This document shows, in pieces, positions 51,301 to 59,975 of a stretch of DNA of 64,000 nt. A program made the position numbers and the translations under genes. Below the pieces are notes generated by a model, which did not search any database, was not told the origin of the DNA, and saw nothing but the letters and a program-made list of their open reading frames with translations. Where the stretch lies: contig NZ_JBIMSN010000026.1 of NCBI RefSeq assembly GCF_043944905.1, positions 134,125-198,124 on the forward strand, given 5' to 3'. Within the stretch, counting starts at the first letter, position 1; the number at the start of each line of letters is the position of its first letter. The stretch is from Antrihabitans spumae. GTDB taxonomy: Bacteria; Actinomycetota; Actinomycetes; Mycobacteriales; Mycobacteriaceae.

Positions 51301-54242
51301 GGCTCGTCGAGGCACTCAAGCCGCCACGAAGCACCAACCGCAATCCGCTCTATCAGATCGGCTTCTCGTTCCAGAACTTCGCCGTGAAGAGCGTCGAACT
51401 CCCCGGTCTTGCGGTCGCGCCGATCGACCTCGATGCACATCTCGCGAAGACGGACCTGCAACTCACCGTCGCCGACCTGCACGACGCGGCCGGCGAACCA
51501 ACTTCCATCGAACTCGAATTCTCCTACGCGACAGACCTGTTCGACGAGAGCACGGTTGTCGAGTTCGGCGAACGCTACCGACGTATCCTCGCTGCCGTGG
51601 TGGCCGACGCCGGCGCACCGGTCGGGCACATCGACCTGATGGACGACACCGAACGACATCGCTCGCTGGTCGAATGGAACAGCACCGAACGTGCGACCGA
51701 TCGGTCGGCGACACTGGTCACGCTGTTGGACGCGCAGGTCGCAGCAACACCGAATGCTGTTGCAGTGGTGGTGGATACCGTCGACGCACAGCCAGAAACG
51801 CTCACCTACTCCGAACTCGATCGCAAGGTGAACAGGCTCGCGAGATACCTCATCGAGATCGGTGTCGGTCCGGAGTCGACGGTCGGCCTCGCACTCGGCC
51901 GCGGCGAGGAATTGATCGTCGCGATGTATGCGGTGACAAAGGCCGGTGGAGCCTACGTCCCACTCGCAACCGATCAGCCGCGCCAGCGGATCGACTACCA
52001 ACTCGCGACCGTCGAACCGGTCTGCGTGCTCACAACCGCGGCCGACGACTTTGCTCCCCCGACCGGGATTCGCACGGTCGTCCTCGAAGAACTCGACACC
52101 TCGACCTACGCCGACGGTCCTGTCCTCGACGTCGAACGTATCGGCGCTTTGACGCCGGAATCCCTTGCCTACGTGGTGTTCACGTCGGGGTCGACGGGCC
52201 GACCCAAGGGTGTCGCGATCACCCACGGTGCCATCGTGAACCAGTTGCAGTGGAAGCGTGCGGAGTACGAACTCGACTCCTCCGATGCGATTCTCGTCAA
52301 AACCGCTGCCACCTTCGACCTTTCGGTGTGGGAGTACTGGTCCGCCACCACCTCTGGTGGGCGGATGGTACTTGCGGCCAGGGGTATGCAACGGGATCCG
52401 TCCTACGTCAACGCCGTGATAGACCGTCACCACGTCACCGTGTTGCACGCCGTCCCCACGATGCTCGACGCGTTGCTGATCGACTCCGACGGCCTACTTC
52501 CCGCATCGCTGCGCAACGTCCTCGTCATCGGCGAAACGATGCCTGCCGCTCTCGCGCAACGCTTTCGGGCGCGCAACGACGGGACGCTCGTCAACCTGTA
52601 CGGACCGACCGAAGCTGCGGTATCGGTCACCTCGCACATCGTGTCGGACACCGACGACACCGCCGTTCCGATCGGTGCCCCGGAGTGGAACACCCAGGTG
52701 TTCGTCCTCGACTCACGGCTGAATCCCGTTCCGGCAGGCGTCGCGGGCGAGCTCTACCTCGGCGGTAGCCAACTCGCGCGCGGCTACTACGGCCGCCCGT
52801 TCCTGACCGCGGAACGTTATGTCGCAAACCCCTACGGCCCTGCCGGCAGCCGCCTCTACCGGACCGGTGACGTCGTATCCTGGTCGAGCGCAGGAGAACT
52901 GGAGTACGTGGGTCGATCGGACTGCCAGGTGAAGGTGCACGGGTTCCGGATCGAACTCGGCGAGATCGAACAGACCCTGCTGCGTTTGAACGACATTGCG
53001 CAGGTCGCCGTCGTCACCCACCACACCGAGCGTTCGGGCGCTCAGCTGATCGGGTACGTCGTACCGACCGCAGGTTCGAGCATCGAGGCGTCGGGCCTTC
53101 GGTCGCGGCTCGCACGTGAACTCCCGCCGCACATGGTGCCGTCGGCGTCGGTCATTCTCGACGAACTCCCACTGACCGCGCACGGCAAACTCGATCGCAA
53201 CGCTCTACCGGCGCCGGGTGTGCAGACGACGCCCTATCGCGCACCGCAGACCCTCGTAGAGCAAACCGTCGCAGCGGTTTTCGCCGAACTGCTCGAGCGC
53301 GAGCAGGTCGGTCTCGACGACGACTTCTTCGAACTCGGCGGGCACTCGCTGTTGGCCGCTCAGGCGCGCCGACGGCTCAGCCGCGCCCTCGGGACCGAGG
53401 TTGCATTGCAGTGGTTCTTCAGCCACCGCACGGTCGGCGATCTGGCTGCGCGCGTCTGCGACTGGCAGGGTGCCGACGACGATGCAGCCATGCTGCGCGT
53501 CGTCGTCCCATTGGGTCAGCCGTCGAATCGACCGCCGCTGTTCTGCATCCACCCGATCAGCGGACTCGCGTGGGCATACGCCGGCCTCGTGCCCTACGTG
53601 GGACGAACCCACCAGGTCTACGGTTTGCAATCCCCCGCGATCCTCGAGGCCAGTGCGTCGACCACCTCGATCGACGCGCTCGCGGCTCGCTACGTCACCG
53701 AGATTCGGCGCATCCAACCGCGTGGGCCCTATCAGCTGATGGGTTGGTCGCTCGGTGGTGTCATCGCGCACGCGATCGCTGCCAAGCTGCAGGCTGCAGG
53801 TGCCGAGGTCGCATCGTTGACGTTGGTCGACTCGGTGCGAGAGACAGATCCGGACGTCGTTCGGGCCGATGTCACCGCCACCGCACGACAGTTCGGCGTC
53901 ACCCTCGACCAGGCTAAGACCGAGGTCGAGGAACTCGGCGGTCTCGAGTCCGGTCAGGTCCGACGGCTACTGAGTAGCGCGCTCGACTCCGCCGTGGCGA
54001 TGGCCCATCACCGGCCAGCCCGTTTCGACGGCGATGTCACCTTCTTCAGCGCTGCCCGCGATCACCCGAACGCTGCCGACGCCGCTGCCACCTGGCAGCC
54101 GTACGTCGCCGGCCGTATCACCAACATCGACGTTCCCGTGCGGCACGGCGAAATGATGACACCGGCCGCGCTCGAAGTACTCGGCCCGGTCCTTGCCGAC
54201 GCCTTGACAGCTGCCGTTGCCGCGCAGCGAGTCGTGGTCTGA
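48345..54242 (+). CDS. Two-module nonribosomal peptide synthetase (A-T-C-A-T-TE)
   Basis: A 1965-residue synthetase. Domains: A1 about 45-560 (YTSGSTGKPKGV near 199, NGYGPTE near 348), T1 near 600 (LGGNSL), C about 655-1100 (HHIAADG near 785), A2 about 1125-1620 (FTSGSTGRPKG near 1279), T2 near 1665 (LGGHSL), TE about 1724-1952 (GWSLGG near 1800). All core motifs look intact, so it could release a dipeptide or cyclic oligomer. By hand alignment A1 reads D-A-L-F-I-G-G-I-M (aliphatic, Val-like) and A2 D-L-W-H-L-I-L-V-S (nearest Ser); both are tentative. No MbtH, tailoring or export gene adjoins. It lies between the two sulfur operons. Confidence 0.9.
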   Translation: MTLEPGAASAHHTPTPPTEGPRRRETAGGRRPRPVRRGRTRTVTLPQLLAAAVEIDPAAIALSLAGRDLSYAELDRWSSRVARVLIARGVGPENLVAIGIPRSIESVVAVWAVAKSGAGFVPVDPNYPAERVAHMVEDSRVRVGVTVEASLDSLPAGVGWLVLDDPALEAELATVSAEAVSYSDRLAPLRAEHPAYVIYTSGSTGKPKGVTVTQAGLATFCEEQRERYGVTAADRTLHFASPSFDASMLELLLAVGAGATMIIVPTDVYGGTELADLLRRERVTHAFVTPAALASVDPTGLDDLRVVIAGGEACPPELVARWSVPIGAEATPAQATPAHATQRAFHNGYGPTETTIMSNISSPLRPGEAITIGSAIREMRASVLDARLHPVPVGVAGEMYLSGVQLARGYHARPGLTAQRFVANPFGDPGDRLYRTGDIVRQTESGELEYLGRNDHQVKVRGFRIELGEIDTALTAHPSVQFAVTRAWAQQDRTDSAVGATILASYVLASDGAEVDPAKLADFVARTLPAHMVPAAIVVLDSIPLTPVGKLDRTALPRPAFEQRRYRAPQSPLEELVATIFGQVLGSDRVGRDDDFFELGGNSLNATQVATRLGSALGTSIPARVLFEAPTVTAMAAAVAPLKSGGTPQLTARTRPDRLPLSYAQQRYWFLNQFDTASAVDNIPIALRITGQLDIAAFRAAVADVVARHESLRTYYPGDDSGPYQVIVPAAEAVPTIEVEDVPEAELTARLLAVAAHSFDVSMHIPLQVNVFRVGADHVAAFVVHHIAADGSSIAPFANDLAVAYAFRAQDTAPQWTPLSIQYADYALWQRDALGADDDPDSLTTRQIEYWKSALADLPQQLDLPSDRPRGTRQSFRGAAVRFSLDDGLHRQLLTLAKGSGATLFMVMHSAFAVLLARMSGVDDVAVGTPIAGRGEEALDELIGMFVNTLVLRTVVDGGESFDDLLARVRETDLQAYAHADVPFERLVEALKPPRSTNRNPLYQIGFSFQNFAVKSVELPGLAVAPIDLDAHLAKTDLQLTVADLHDAAGEPTSIELEFSYATDLFDESTVVEFGERYRRILAAVVADAGAPVGHIDLMDDTERHRSLVEWNSTERATDRSATLVTLLDAQVAATPNAVAVVVDTVDAQPETLTYSELDRKVNRLARYLIEIGVGPESTVGLALGRGEELIVAMYAVTKAGGAYVPLATDQPRQRIDYQLATVEPVCVLTTAADDFAPPTGIRTVVLEELDTSTYADGPVLDVERIGALTPESLAYVVFTSGSTGRPKGVAITHGAIVNQLQWKRAEYELDSSDAILVKTAATFDLSVWEYWSATTSGGRMVLAARGMQRDPSYVNAVIDRHHVTVLHAVPTMLDALLIDSDGLLPASLRNVLVIGETMPAALAQRFRARNDGTLVNLYGPTEAAVSVTSHIVSDTDDTAVPIGAPEWNTQVFVLDSRLNPVPAGVAGELYLGGSQLARGYYGRPFLTAERYVANPYGPAGSRLYRTGDVVSWSSAGELEYVGRSDCQVKVHGFRIELGEIEQTLLRLNDIAQVAVVTHHTERSGAQLIGYVVPTAGSSIEASGLRSRLARELPPHMVPSASVILDELPLTAHGKLDRNALPAPGVQTTPYRAPQTLVEQTVAAVFAELLEREQVGLDDDFFELGGHSLLAAQARRRLSRALGTEVALQWFFSHRTVGDLAARVCDWQGADDDAAMLRVVVPLGQPSNRPPLFCIHPISGLAWAYAGLVPYVGRTHQVYGLQSPAILEASASTTSIDALAARYVTEIRRIQPRGPYQLMGWSLGGVIAHAIAAKLQAAGAEVASLTLVDSVRETDPDVVRADVTATARQFGVTLDQAKTEVEELGGLESGQVRRLLSSALDSAVAMAHHRPARFDGDVTFFSAARDHPNAADAAATWQPYVAGRITNIDVPVRHGEMMTPAALEVLGPVLADALTAAVAAQRVVV
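49332..49368. repeat. 15-base repeat inside the first adenylation domain
   Basis: GCAACACCGGCACAG (49332-49346) is followed by GCAACACCGGCACAC (49347-49361) and a partial third unit, encoding ATPAQATPAHAT just before the NGYGPTE core motif. It lengthens a surface loop in frame. Confidence 0.8.
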
Positions 54243-54249
54243 TACCGCG

Positions 54250-54314
54250 TCAGCTTTCGAGCTGACCTGCGAAATCGGGCCTGTGGTCGAGTAATTCGAC
54301 TGCAGGCCCGATTG
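54250..54314. terminator. Tandem stem-loops between convergent NRPS and cysA
   Basis: GTCAGCT-TTCG-AGCTGAC (54250-54267) is a 7-base stem with a TTCG tetraloop starting seven bases after the NRPS stop. A second hairpin pairs AATCGGGCCTG (54274-54284) with CAGGCCCGATT (54304-54314), with inner pairing GTCGA/TCGAC. Together they insulate the NRPS from the sulfate transport operon. Confidence 0.85.
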
Positions 54315-54333
54315 TCCACCTATGCAGGAGTTG

Positions 54334-55383
54334 TCACTTCGACAGCGACAACGTTTCGTCGGAAGCCGAATCGTCGGCGGTGTCGGCTACCCGCTCGGGC
54401 AACTTCGGAATGCGAGTCGCCCGCGCGTAGACCGTCTCGCCGTCCCGCAGACCCAAGGCCTCGCTGTCGCCGCGCGTCACCTGTGCGGAGAACAGATCGC
54501 CCGTCGCTTCGTTGCGCAGCTCGACTCGGACTTCGAATCCCAGATAGACGACTCGCTCTACGGTCGCACGGGTGACACCTGCCGAATGTTGCGTACCTTC
54601 GTGCTCGACGAGTGCCATGCTCGGATCCCGGCCGAGACGAATATCGTGCGGACGAACCAGGTGCCCGTTGAGCTTCGCGACCTCGCCGAGGAACGACATC
54701 ACGAACTCGTTGGCGGGACGGTCGTAGAGGTCCTCCGGTGTGCCGACCTGCTCGATCCGCCCTTTGTTCAGCACAGCGATCCGGTCGGCGACGTCGAGCG
54801 CCTCCTGCTGATCGTGTGTAACAAGCACCGTGGTGACGTGCACTTCCTCGTGCAATCGGCGCAGCCACGTCCTCAGGTCGGCTCGGACTTTCGCGTCGAG
54901 CGCACCGAACGGCTCGTCGAGCAGCAGGACTTGCGGATCGACGGCGAGCGCACGGGCCAGCGCCATGCGCTGCCGCTGTCCGCCCGAAAGCTGCGCTGGG
55001 TAGCGGTGCTGAAATCCGGCCAGGCCGACGATCTTCAGCAGTTCGTCGACCCGCTTGTTGACCTCGTTCTTCGGGCGCTTGCGAATCTTGAGACCGAACG
55101 CCACGTTGTCGCGCACAGTCATGTGCTTGAACGCCGCGTAGTGCTGGAAGACGAAGCCGATGTCGCGCTTCTGCGGCGGGACCCGAGTGACGTCCTTGTC
55201 TGCGATGATCACGACACCGCTGTCGAGCGACTCGAGACCGGCGATCGACCGCAACAGCGTCGACTTCCCGGAACCGGATGGTCCGAGCAGCGCGGTCAGC
55301 GAGCCGGACGGGATATCCAACGTCACGTCGTCGAGTGCCGCAAAGCTCCCGTAGTGCTTGTTCGCACCGGTCACGGTGATCAT
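54334..55383 (-). CDS. cysA: Sulfate ABC transporter ATP-binding protein
   Basis: A 349-residue ATPase: Walker A GPSGSGKST (about 35-43), signature LSGGQRQR, Walker B LLLDEPF and a C-terminal TOBE-type regulatory domain (about 235-349). It powers sulfate/thiosulfate import with CysT and CysW. It is the last gene of the sbp-cysT-cysW-cysA operon and overlaps cysW by four bases. Confidence 0.95.
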   Translation of the reverse strand: MITVTGANKHYGSFAALDDVTLDIPSGSLTALLGPSGSGKSTLLRSIAGLESLDSGVVIIADKDVTRVPPQKRDIGFVFQHYAAFKHMTVRDNVAFGLKIRKRPKNEVNKRVDELLKIVGLAGFQHRYPAQLSGGQRQRMALARALAVDPQVLLLDEPFGALDAKVRADLRTWLRRLHEEVHVTTVLVTHDQQEALDVADRIAVLNKGRIEQVGTPEDLYDRPANEFVMSFLGEVAKLNGHLVRPHDIRLGRDPSMALVEHEGTQHSAGVTRATVERVVYLGFEVRVELRNEATGDLFSAQVTRGDSEALGLRDGETVYARATRIPKLPERVADTADDSASDETLSLSK

Positions 55384-56186
55384 TTGGTACTCCTCTTGCG
55401 GTCCAGGGCGGTCATCGCCAACAGCACTACCAACGCGATTCCCATCAGCAACGTCGCCGCCGAGTAGGCACCGAAGGTGTTGTGGTCGTCGATGTAGCGC
55501 GAGTGCACGAGCAACGTCAACGTTTGCGAGACACCGGGAAAGCCCGACGACACCATGATGACAGCGCCGAACTCACCCAGCGAGCGTGCGACGGTCAGCA
55601 CGACGCCGTACGTCAGGCCCCACCGAATGGCGGGCAGGGTGATACGCCAGAAGGTCTGCCAGGTATTGGCACCGAGCGTTGCCGCTGCCTGCTCCTGATC
55701 GTCGCCGATCTCGTGCAGGACCGGCTCGACCTCTCGTACGACGAACGGCAGGGTGACGAAGATCGTCGCGATCACCATTCCTGGCAGGCCGAAGATCACC
55801 TTGAAGCCAAGGCTCTCGATGCCACCGAACCAACCGTTCGCACCCCACAGCAGGATCAGCGATACGCCGACGACGATGGGCGACACTGCGAACGGCAGGT
55901 CGACGATCCCCTGGACGATCCCTCGCCCTGGGAATCGACCGCGGACGAGCGCCAACGCCGTCACAATCCCGAAGACGACGTTGATGGGAACGACGATCGC
56001 CACGATCAGCAAGGACAGGTTGAACGCGGAAATTGCGGCAGGGGTACTGATCGAGTCGATGAACGCACCGATGCCGCGCTCGAACGTCCGAAACAGGATC
56101 AGGCCGATCGGCAACAGCAGCAGGACGAACAGGTATCCGAGCGCGATGACGCGCATCGTGATGCGAGATTTCGTGGAGATGTTCAC
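55380..56186 (-). CDS. cysW: Sulfate ABC transporter permease CysW
   Basis: A 268-residue permease with six hydrophobic segments and the binding-protein-dependent loop EFGAVIMVSSGFPG (EAA-type region before the last segments). It pairs with CysT in the membrane. It overlaps both cysT and cysA by four bases, so the three are translated together. Confidence 0.93.
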   Translation of the reverse strand: MNISTKSRITMRVIALGYLFVLLLLPIGLILFRTFERGIGAFIDSISTPAAISAFNLSLLIVAIVVPINVVFGIVTALALVRGRFPGRGIVQGIVDLPFAVSPIVVGVSLILLWGANGWFGGIESLGFKVIFGLPGMVIATIFVTLPFVVREVEPVLHEIGDDQEQAAATLGANTWQTFWRITLPAIRWGLTYGVVLTVARSLGEFGAVIMVSSGFPGVSQTLTLLVHSRYIDDHNTFGAYSAATLLMGIALVVLLAMTALDRKRSTK

Positions 56187-57097
56187 GGTGCCGCCTGCTC
56201 TTTTCGTAGGCTGCGCTCGGCGAACACCCGTAGCAGCAACAGGGTGACGAATGCGACCGCGAGCAACGCGACGGATTCCGCAGCCGCGTTCAACGGTCGG
56301 TCGATTTCGATCTGCTGCTGAATGTGTTGCGAGGTCACCTGGGTCAGTCGCGGGATATTGCCACCGATGAGGACAACCGATCCGTACTCGCCGATAGCGC
56401 GCGCAAACGCCAGACCGGCACCACTGATGATGGCCGGCGCCAAGGTGGGCAACAGCACCTTGCGGAAGGTCGTCCAGTTGTCGGCGCCGAGCGACGCGGC
56501 CGCCTCTTCGACCTCCCGGTCGGCTTCGATCAGCACGGGCTGGACGGACCGAACGACGAACGGCAGCGTGACGAAGGTCAATGCGACGACAAGACCGGGC
56601 TTGGTCGCGTTGAGGTGAATATCGATCGGACTTTCCGGACCGTAGAGCGACAGCAGCACGATGCTCGCAACGATCGTCGGAAGGGCGAACGGTAAATCGA
56701 TGAGCGCGTTGACAATTCGCTTACCCGGGAACTCGTCGCGCACCAGCACCCAAGCGATGAGTGTGCCCATCACGACGTTGATCAGAGCCACGACGATCGA
56801 AACACCGATCGTGACCCGCAGCGCAGCAAGCGCGACGGGAGCGGTGACTGCGTCCCAGAATCCGCCGATGCCCTCTTCGAACGACGTCACCGTCAACGCG
56901 GCGAGCGGCAGCAGGACGATGATGCTGAGCCACAGCATCGCGACCGCGATGCCGAGGGGTCCGACGGTGCCGGTCACCTTGAACAAAGCGCGCCGCGGGC
57001 GCCCGCCGCCGGGTGCACCGGGAGATTTGATGACGGCGGGGCCGGAGCCCGGCGCGTTAGCGCCGGACTCCGTCACCGTCTGATCGATGTTTGTCAC
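56183..57097 (-). CDS. cysT: Sulfate ABC transporter permease CysT
   Basis: A 304-residue permease with six hydrophobic segments, a polar N-terminal extension (about 1-40) and the conserved AIGEYGSVVLIGGNIP loop. It forms the transmembrane channel with CysW. The gene starts 24 bases after the sulfate-binding protein stop. Confidence 0.93.
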   Translation of the reverse strand: MTNIDQTVTESGANAPGSGPAVIKSPGAPGGGRPRRALFKVTGTVGPLGIAVAMLWLSIIVLLPLAALTVTSFEEGIGGFWDAVTAPVALAALRVTIGVSIVVALINVVMGTLIAWVLVRDEFPGKRIVNALIDLPFALPTIVASIVLLSLYGPESPIDIHLNATKPGLVVALTFVTLPFVVRSVQPVLIEADREVEEAAASLGADNWTTFRKVLLPTLAPAIISGAGLAFARAIGEYGSVVLIGGNIPRLTQVTSQHIQQQIEIDRPLNAAAESVALLAVAFVTLLLLRVFAERSLRKEQAAP

Positions 57098-57121
57098 AGC
57101 CGTTCCAGTGCTGACCGGCTG

Positions 57122-58153
57122 CTATTTCGTCGCCGCGTCGTAGATCACAGCGATCGAACCGGTGTCCTTGGCGAAGAGTTCGCTGTCGACCGTCTTCCAA
57201 CCACCGAGATCGGCGATCGTCCAGAGCTTCTCCGGGGCTGGGAAGTCAGCGGCGAATTCTTCCGCGACGGCCGGATCGACCGGGCGGAAACCTGCCTGTG
57301 CCCACGCCTGCTGGCCTTCCTTGGTGTAGAGGAAGTCCTTGAACGCCTTGGCTTTTTCGAGGTTCTTGCTGGTCTTGATGACGGCGACCGGGTTCTCGAT
57401 CTTGAAGGTCGTTGCCGGCGTCACGTGCTCGACGGGATCGCCGTTGCGCTCGGCGAAGAGTGCTTCGTTCTCGTAGCTGAGCAGCACGTCGCCCGTTCCC
57501 TGCAGGAACGTCTCGGTAGCTTCACGACCCGACTTCGGCTGCACCTTGACGTGCTCGCCGACCAGCTTGGACAGGTAATCAAGGCCTGCCTGCGGGTTCT
57601 TGCCACCTTCGCTCTTGTCCGCGTAGGGGGCGAGCAGGTTCCACTTGGCCGAGCCCGAGCTGAACGGGTTCGGGGTGACAACCTCGAGGCCGGGCTGCAG
57701 CAGGTCGTCCCACGTCTTGATGTTCTTCGGGTTGCCCTTGCGAACGACGATCGTCACAACCGATCCGAACGGAACACCCTTGTTGGCGTCTTCGTTCCAA
57801 TTCGCCTCGACGAGCCCCGCGTCGACGAGCCTGGTGACGTCGGGTTCGACCGAGAAGTTCACGACGTCCGCCTCGGCGCCGTCCTTCACCTTGCGGGACT
57901 GGTCCCCGGACGCACCGTAGGACTGCTGGAACGTCACGTTCTTGCCTGCATCGGTGGCGTTGAAGGCCGGGATGACCTTGTCGAAGCCGACCTTCGGCAC
58001 CGCGTAGGCGAAGAGGTTGATGGTGCCACCGCTGCCGTCGCCCGAAACGGTATCTCCGCCGACCGTGTCACTGGAACCGCCGCTGCACGCAGTGAGGGCG
58101 ACCGCACCGATCGTTGCCAAAGCCGTAGCGAAGTAACGAGAACTGCGTCTCAT
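57122..58153 (-). CDS. Sulfate-binding lipoprotein
   Basis: A 343-residue periplasmic-type binding protein with a lipobox signal (VALTAC, about residues 18-23), a Gly/Ser-rich linker and the sulfate-binding family pattern (FQQSYGASGDQSRKVKDGAE, then SFEPDVTRLVDAGL-like and VVRKGNPKNIKTWDDLL). It captures sulfate for CysTWA. ATG 58153 has AAAGG upstream; ATG 58171 has no such site. Three direct repeats lie just upstream. Confidence 0.93.
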   Translation of the reverse strand: MRRSSRYFATALATIGAVALTACSGGSSDTVGGDTVSGDGSGGTINLFAYAVPKVGFDKVIPAFNATDAGKNVTFQQSYGASGDQSRKVKDGAEADVVNFSVEPDVTRLVDAGLVEANWNEDANKGVPFGSVVTIVVRKGNPKNIKTWDDLLQPGLEVVTPNPFSSGSAKWNLLAPYADKSEGGKNPQAGLDYLSKLVGEHVKVQPKSGREATETFLQGTGDVLLSYENEALFAERNGDPVEHVTPATTFKIENPVAVIKTSKNLEKAKAFKDFLYTKEGQQAWAQAGFRPVDPAVAEEFAADFPAPEKLWTIADLGGWKTVDSELFAKDTGSIAVIYDAATK

Positions 58154-58538
58154 GGAAATTGAGCCTTTCATAGCCGATTCGTTGGAGCCGAATTCGTTTG
58201 AGCTGATTCATAAGGACTGGAATTGCGGACAGTGCGCCGGAACGGGCACGGGCAGGGTTTACATGACCTGCGCGCACGCAAAACTCGGCGAAAGTCAGAG
58301 GAGACGCGGGAAGCGAATCGCCGAGCGCTTGCGGACCGGAAAGGGTCAGCGACAGTCGACGTCAGCGACTGCAAGCATGCCGATAGCGATCAACGCCAAA
58401 CGATGGCGGACCTTACCTACGACGTCAGCAGACACGCGGCAGACTTTAGCAGAGCACGGTCGACGCCTCGAATCGACGAGCTAGGCTGGGATTCGGTGCA
58501 TGCCGGGGTATGTCGGGGGTCACAACGACGGGGGAAAC
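58154..58538. promoter_or_regulatory. Divergent intergenic region with direct repeats near the sulfate operon
   Basis: This 385-base region separates the sulfate-binding protein gene from an M48 protease gene. Near the sulfate side are three direct repeats, AGCCGATTCGTT (58172-58183), AGCCGAATTCGTT (58186-58198) and AGCTGATTCA (58201-58210), spaced about 14-15 bases apart and 19-57 bases before the start codon, a likely regulator or activator array. No poly-Cys leader was seen here. The rest holds no supported gene. Confidence 0.45.
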
Positions 58539-59609
58539 ATGGCTGAGAGTCCTGATCGGACGCGGACGCGGTTGCCGGGAATCAGCTCGCGCGCGTGGGA
58601 GCATCCCGCGGATCGGACCGCATTGGTGACGCTGAGGTCGCTTTCGGGTTTCGACACCGTCCTCAAAACCCTGTCCGGGTTGTTCAGGGAGCGTCAGCAT
58701 CGCCTGATGTATCTGGCGACGTCGGTTCGAGTCGATGCTCGGCAATTCAGAAGCATCCACGACATGCGTGAAGACTGTGTCTCGATACTGGACGCGAGCA
58801 CGACACCGGAATTTTTCGTACTGCAAGACCCGCAGCCGAATGCGTTCACCATCGGGATGGACACGCCGTTCGTCGTGCTCACGACCGGGATGATCGACCT
58901 GATGGACTACGAGGAGCTTCGGTTCGTCGTCGGTCACGAACTGGGCCATGCCCTTTCGGGGCATGCCGTCTACCGGACCGTCCTGCTTCACCTGATGCGC
59001 CTCGCAGGCAGTATCGGGTGGATGCCGGTGGGCGGCTGGGCTTTACGCGCCATCGTGGCAGCGCTGATGGAGTGGAGTCGCAAGTCCGAGCTGTCAGGCG
59101 ACCGCGCCGGTCTGCTCTGCAGCCAGGATCCCGACGCTGCTATCCGTGTCCAGATGAAACTTGCGGGCGGACCACGGCTCGCATCGATGAACACAGTCGC
59201 ATTCCTGGAACAGGCCGCCGAATACGAGGCGTCCGGCGATCTGCGCGACGGCGTCCTCAAACTCCTCAATCTCGAGCTGCAGACCCACCCGTTCTCGGTG
59301 TTGCGGGCAGCTGAATTGCGGAAGTGGGTGAAGAGCGGCGAATACCGCCGCATTCTCGAGGGCGACTACCCACTGCGAGCCGACGACAAGTCAGCCTCGA
59401 TCGGCGACGAGATTCGTGGTGCGGCGCGCAGCTACAAGGAGTCGTTCGATCAGTCGGAAGACCCGCTGATCCGCACGGTCCGCGACGTCGGTCGCGATTT
59501 CGGCACAGCAGCTCAGACGGTCGGCGACGGTATCAACGACGTCGTGTCGAACATCTCGAGCAAGCTAGCCGACTGGCGCGTCAATCGGGATCGTAACGAC
59601 GACAACTGA
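58539..59609 (+). CDS. M48-family zinc metalloprotease
   Basis: A 356-residue protein with the HExxH motif VVGHELGHALSGH (His133, Glu134, His137) and a downstream ESELSGDRAG-like box (KSELSGDRAG, Glu184) giving the third zinc ligand. The segment about 141-175 is hydrophobic, so it is probably membrane-associated, as in M48/HtpX-type quality-control proteases. A GGGGGAA site precedes ATG 58539. The C-terminal 70 residues are polar and helical. Role inferred. Confidence 0.85.
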   Translation: MAESPDRTRTRLPGISSRAWEHPADRTALVTLRSLSGFDTVLKTLSGLFRERQHRLMYLATSVRVDARQFRSIHDMREDCVSILDASTTPEFFVLQDPQPNAFTIGMDTPFVVLTTGMIDLMDYEELRFVVGHELGHALSGHAVYRTVLLHLMRLAGSIGWMPVGGWALRAIVAALMEWSRKSELSGDRAGLLCSQDPDAAIRVQMKLAGGPRLASMNTVAFLEQAAEYEASGDLRDGVLKLLNLELQTHPFSVLRAAELRKWVKSGEYRRILEGDYPLRADDKSASIGDEIRGAARSYKESFDQSEDPLIRTVRDVGRDFGTAAQTVGDGINDVVSNISSKLADWRVNRDRNDDN

Positions 59610-59610
59610 G

Positions 59611-59688
59611 CTATCGCGTCAACAGCCAGGCGACTATCACCAGAAGCAAAAGGGCCATCAGGGCCAGAGTCACACGTGAGCGCGGCAT
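59611..59688 (-). CDS. Micro-protein of 25 residues with one membrane segment
   Basis: MPRSRVTLALMALLLLVIVA plus WLLTR: a short basic start and one hydrophobic helix. Its ATG overlaps the stop of the 59-residue gene upstream (TGATG), so it would be translated with it. It ends one base from the M48 stop. No homologue can be named; the coupling is the best support. Confidence 0.5.
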   Translation of the reverse strand: MPRSRVTLALMALLLLVIVAWLLTR

Positions 59689-59867
59689 CACTGATCCGAG
59701 CCACGGCCGAGGACACGGAGCAGAGCGTCGAGCCCACGATCCAGTCCGGTTGCGATTGCCAAGGCCAGCGGAACAGTCAACACCATCACCAAGATGAACT
59801 GCGGGATGAAGGGCAACCCCGCAATCCACAGTTCGAATTCGTCCCACCAACCAGCAATACGATCCAC
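59688..59867 (-). CDS. Small membrane protein of 59 residues
   Basis: The frame begins with GTG 59867 and encodes VDRIAGWWDEFELWIAGLPF, a hydrophobic segment (IPQFILVMVLTVPLALAIAT) and a polar tail. The amphipathic aromatic start and single helix look like real small actinobacterial membrane proteins. It is coupled to the 25-residue frame downstream. Its start lies about 100 bases from that of the divergent GH15 gene. Confidence 0.6.
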   Translation of the reverse strand: MDRIAGWWDEFELWIAGLPFIPQFILVMVLTVPLALAIATGLDRGLDALLRVLGRGSDQ

Positions 59868-59975
59868 GCCGTCAGCCTATCGTTCACCGCACCCGGCACC
59901 GACCGCACCGACTTTTAACGACGTGTAAACGCGTTTCGCGCCAGGCGACGGACATCCGTCGGCGATGATGTGCGA

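Noticed and set aside
50055..52448. 797-codon minus-strand frame within the NRPS gene
   Set aside because: Every NRPS core motif is on the plus strand here; the minus frame shows none and is a codon-bias artefact.
58068..58277. Possible leader peptide for the sulfate-binding protein operon on the minus strand
   Set aside because: The frame reads MNQLKRIRLQRIGYERLNFH and overlaps the real gene; it has no Cys run like the sirA leader and reflects the direct repeats.
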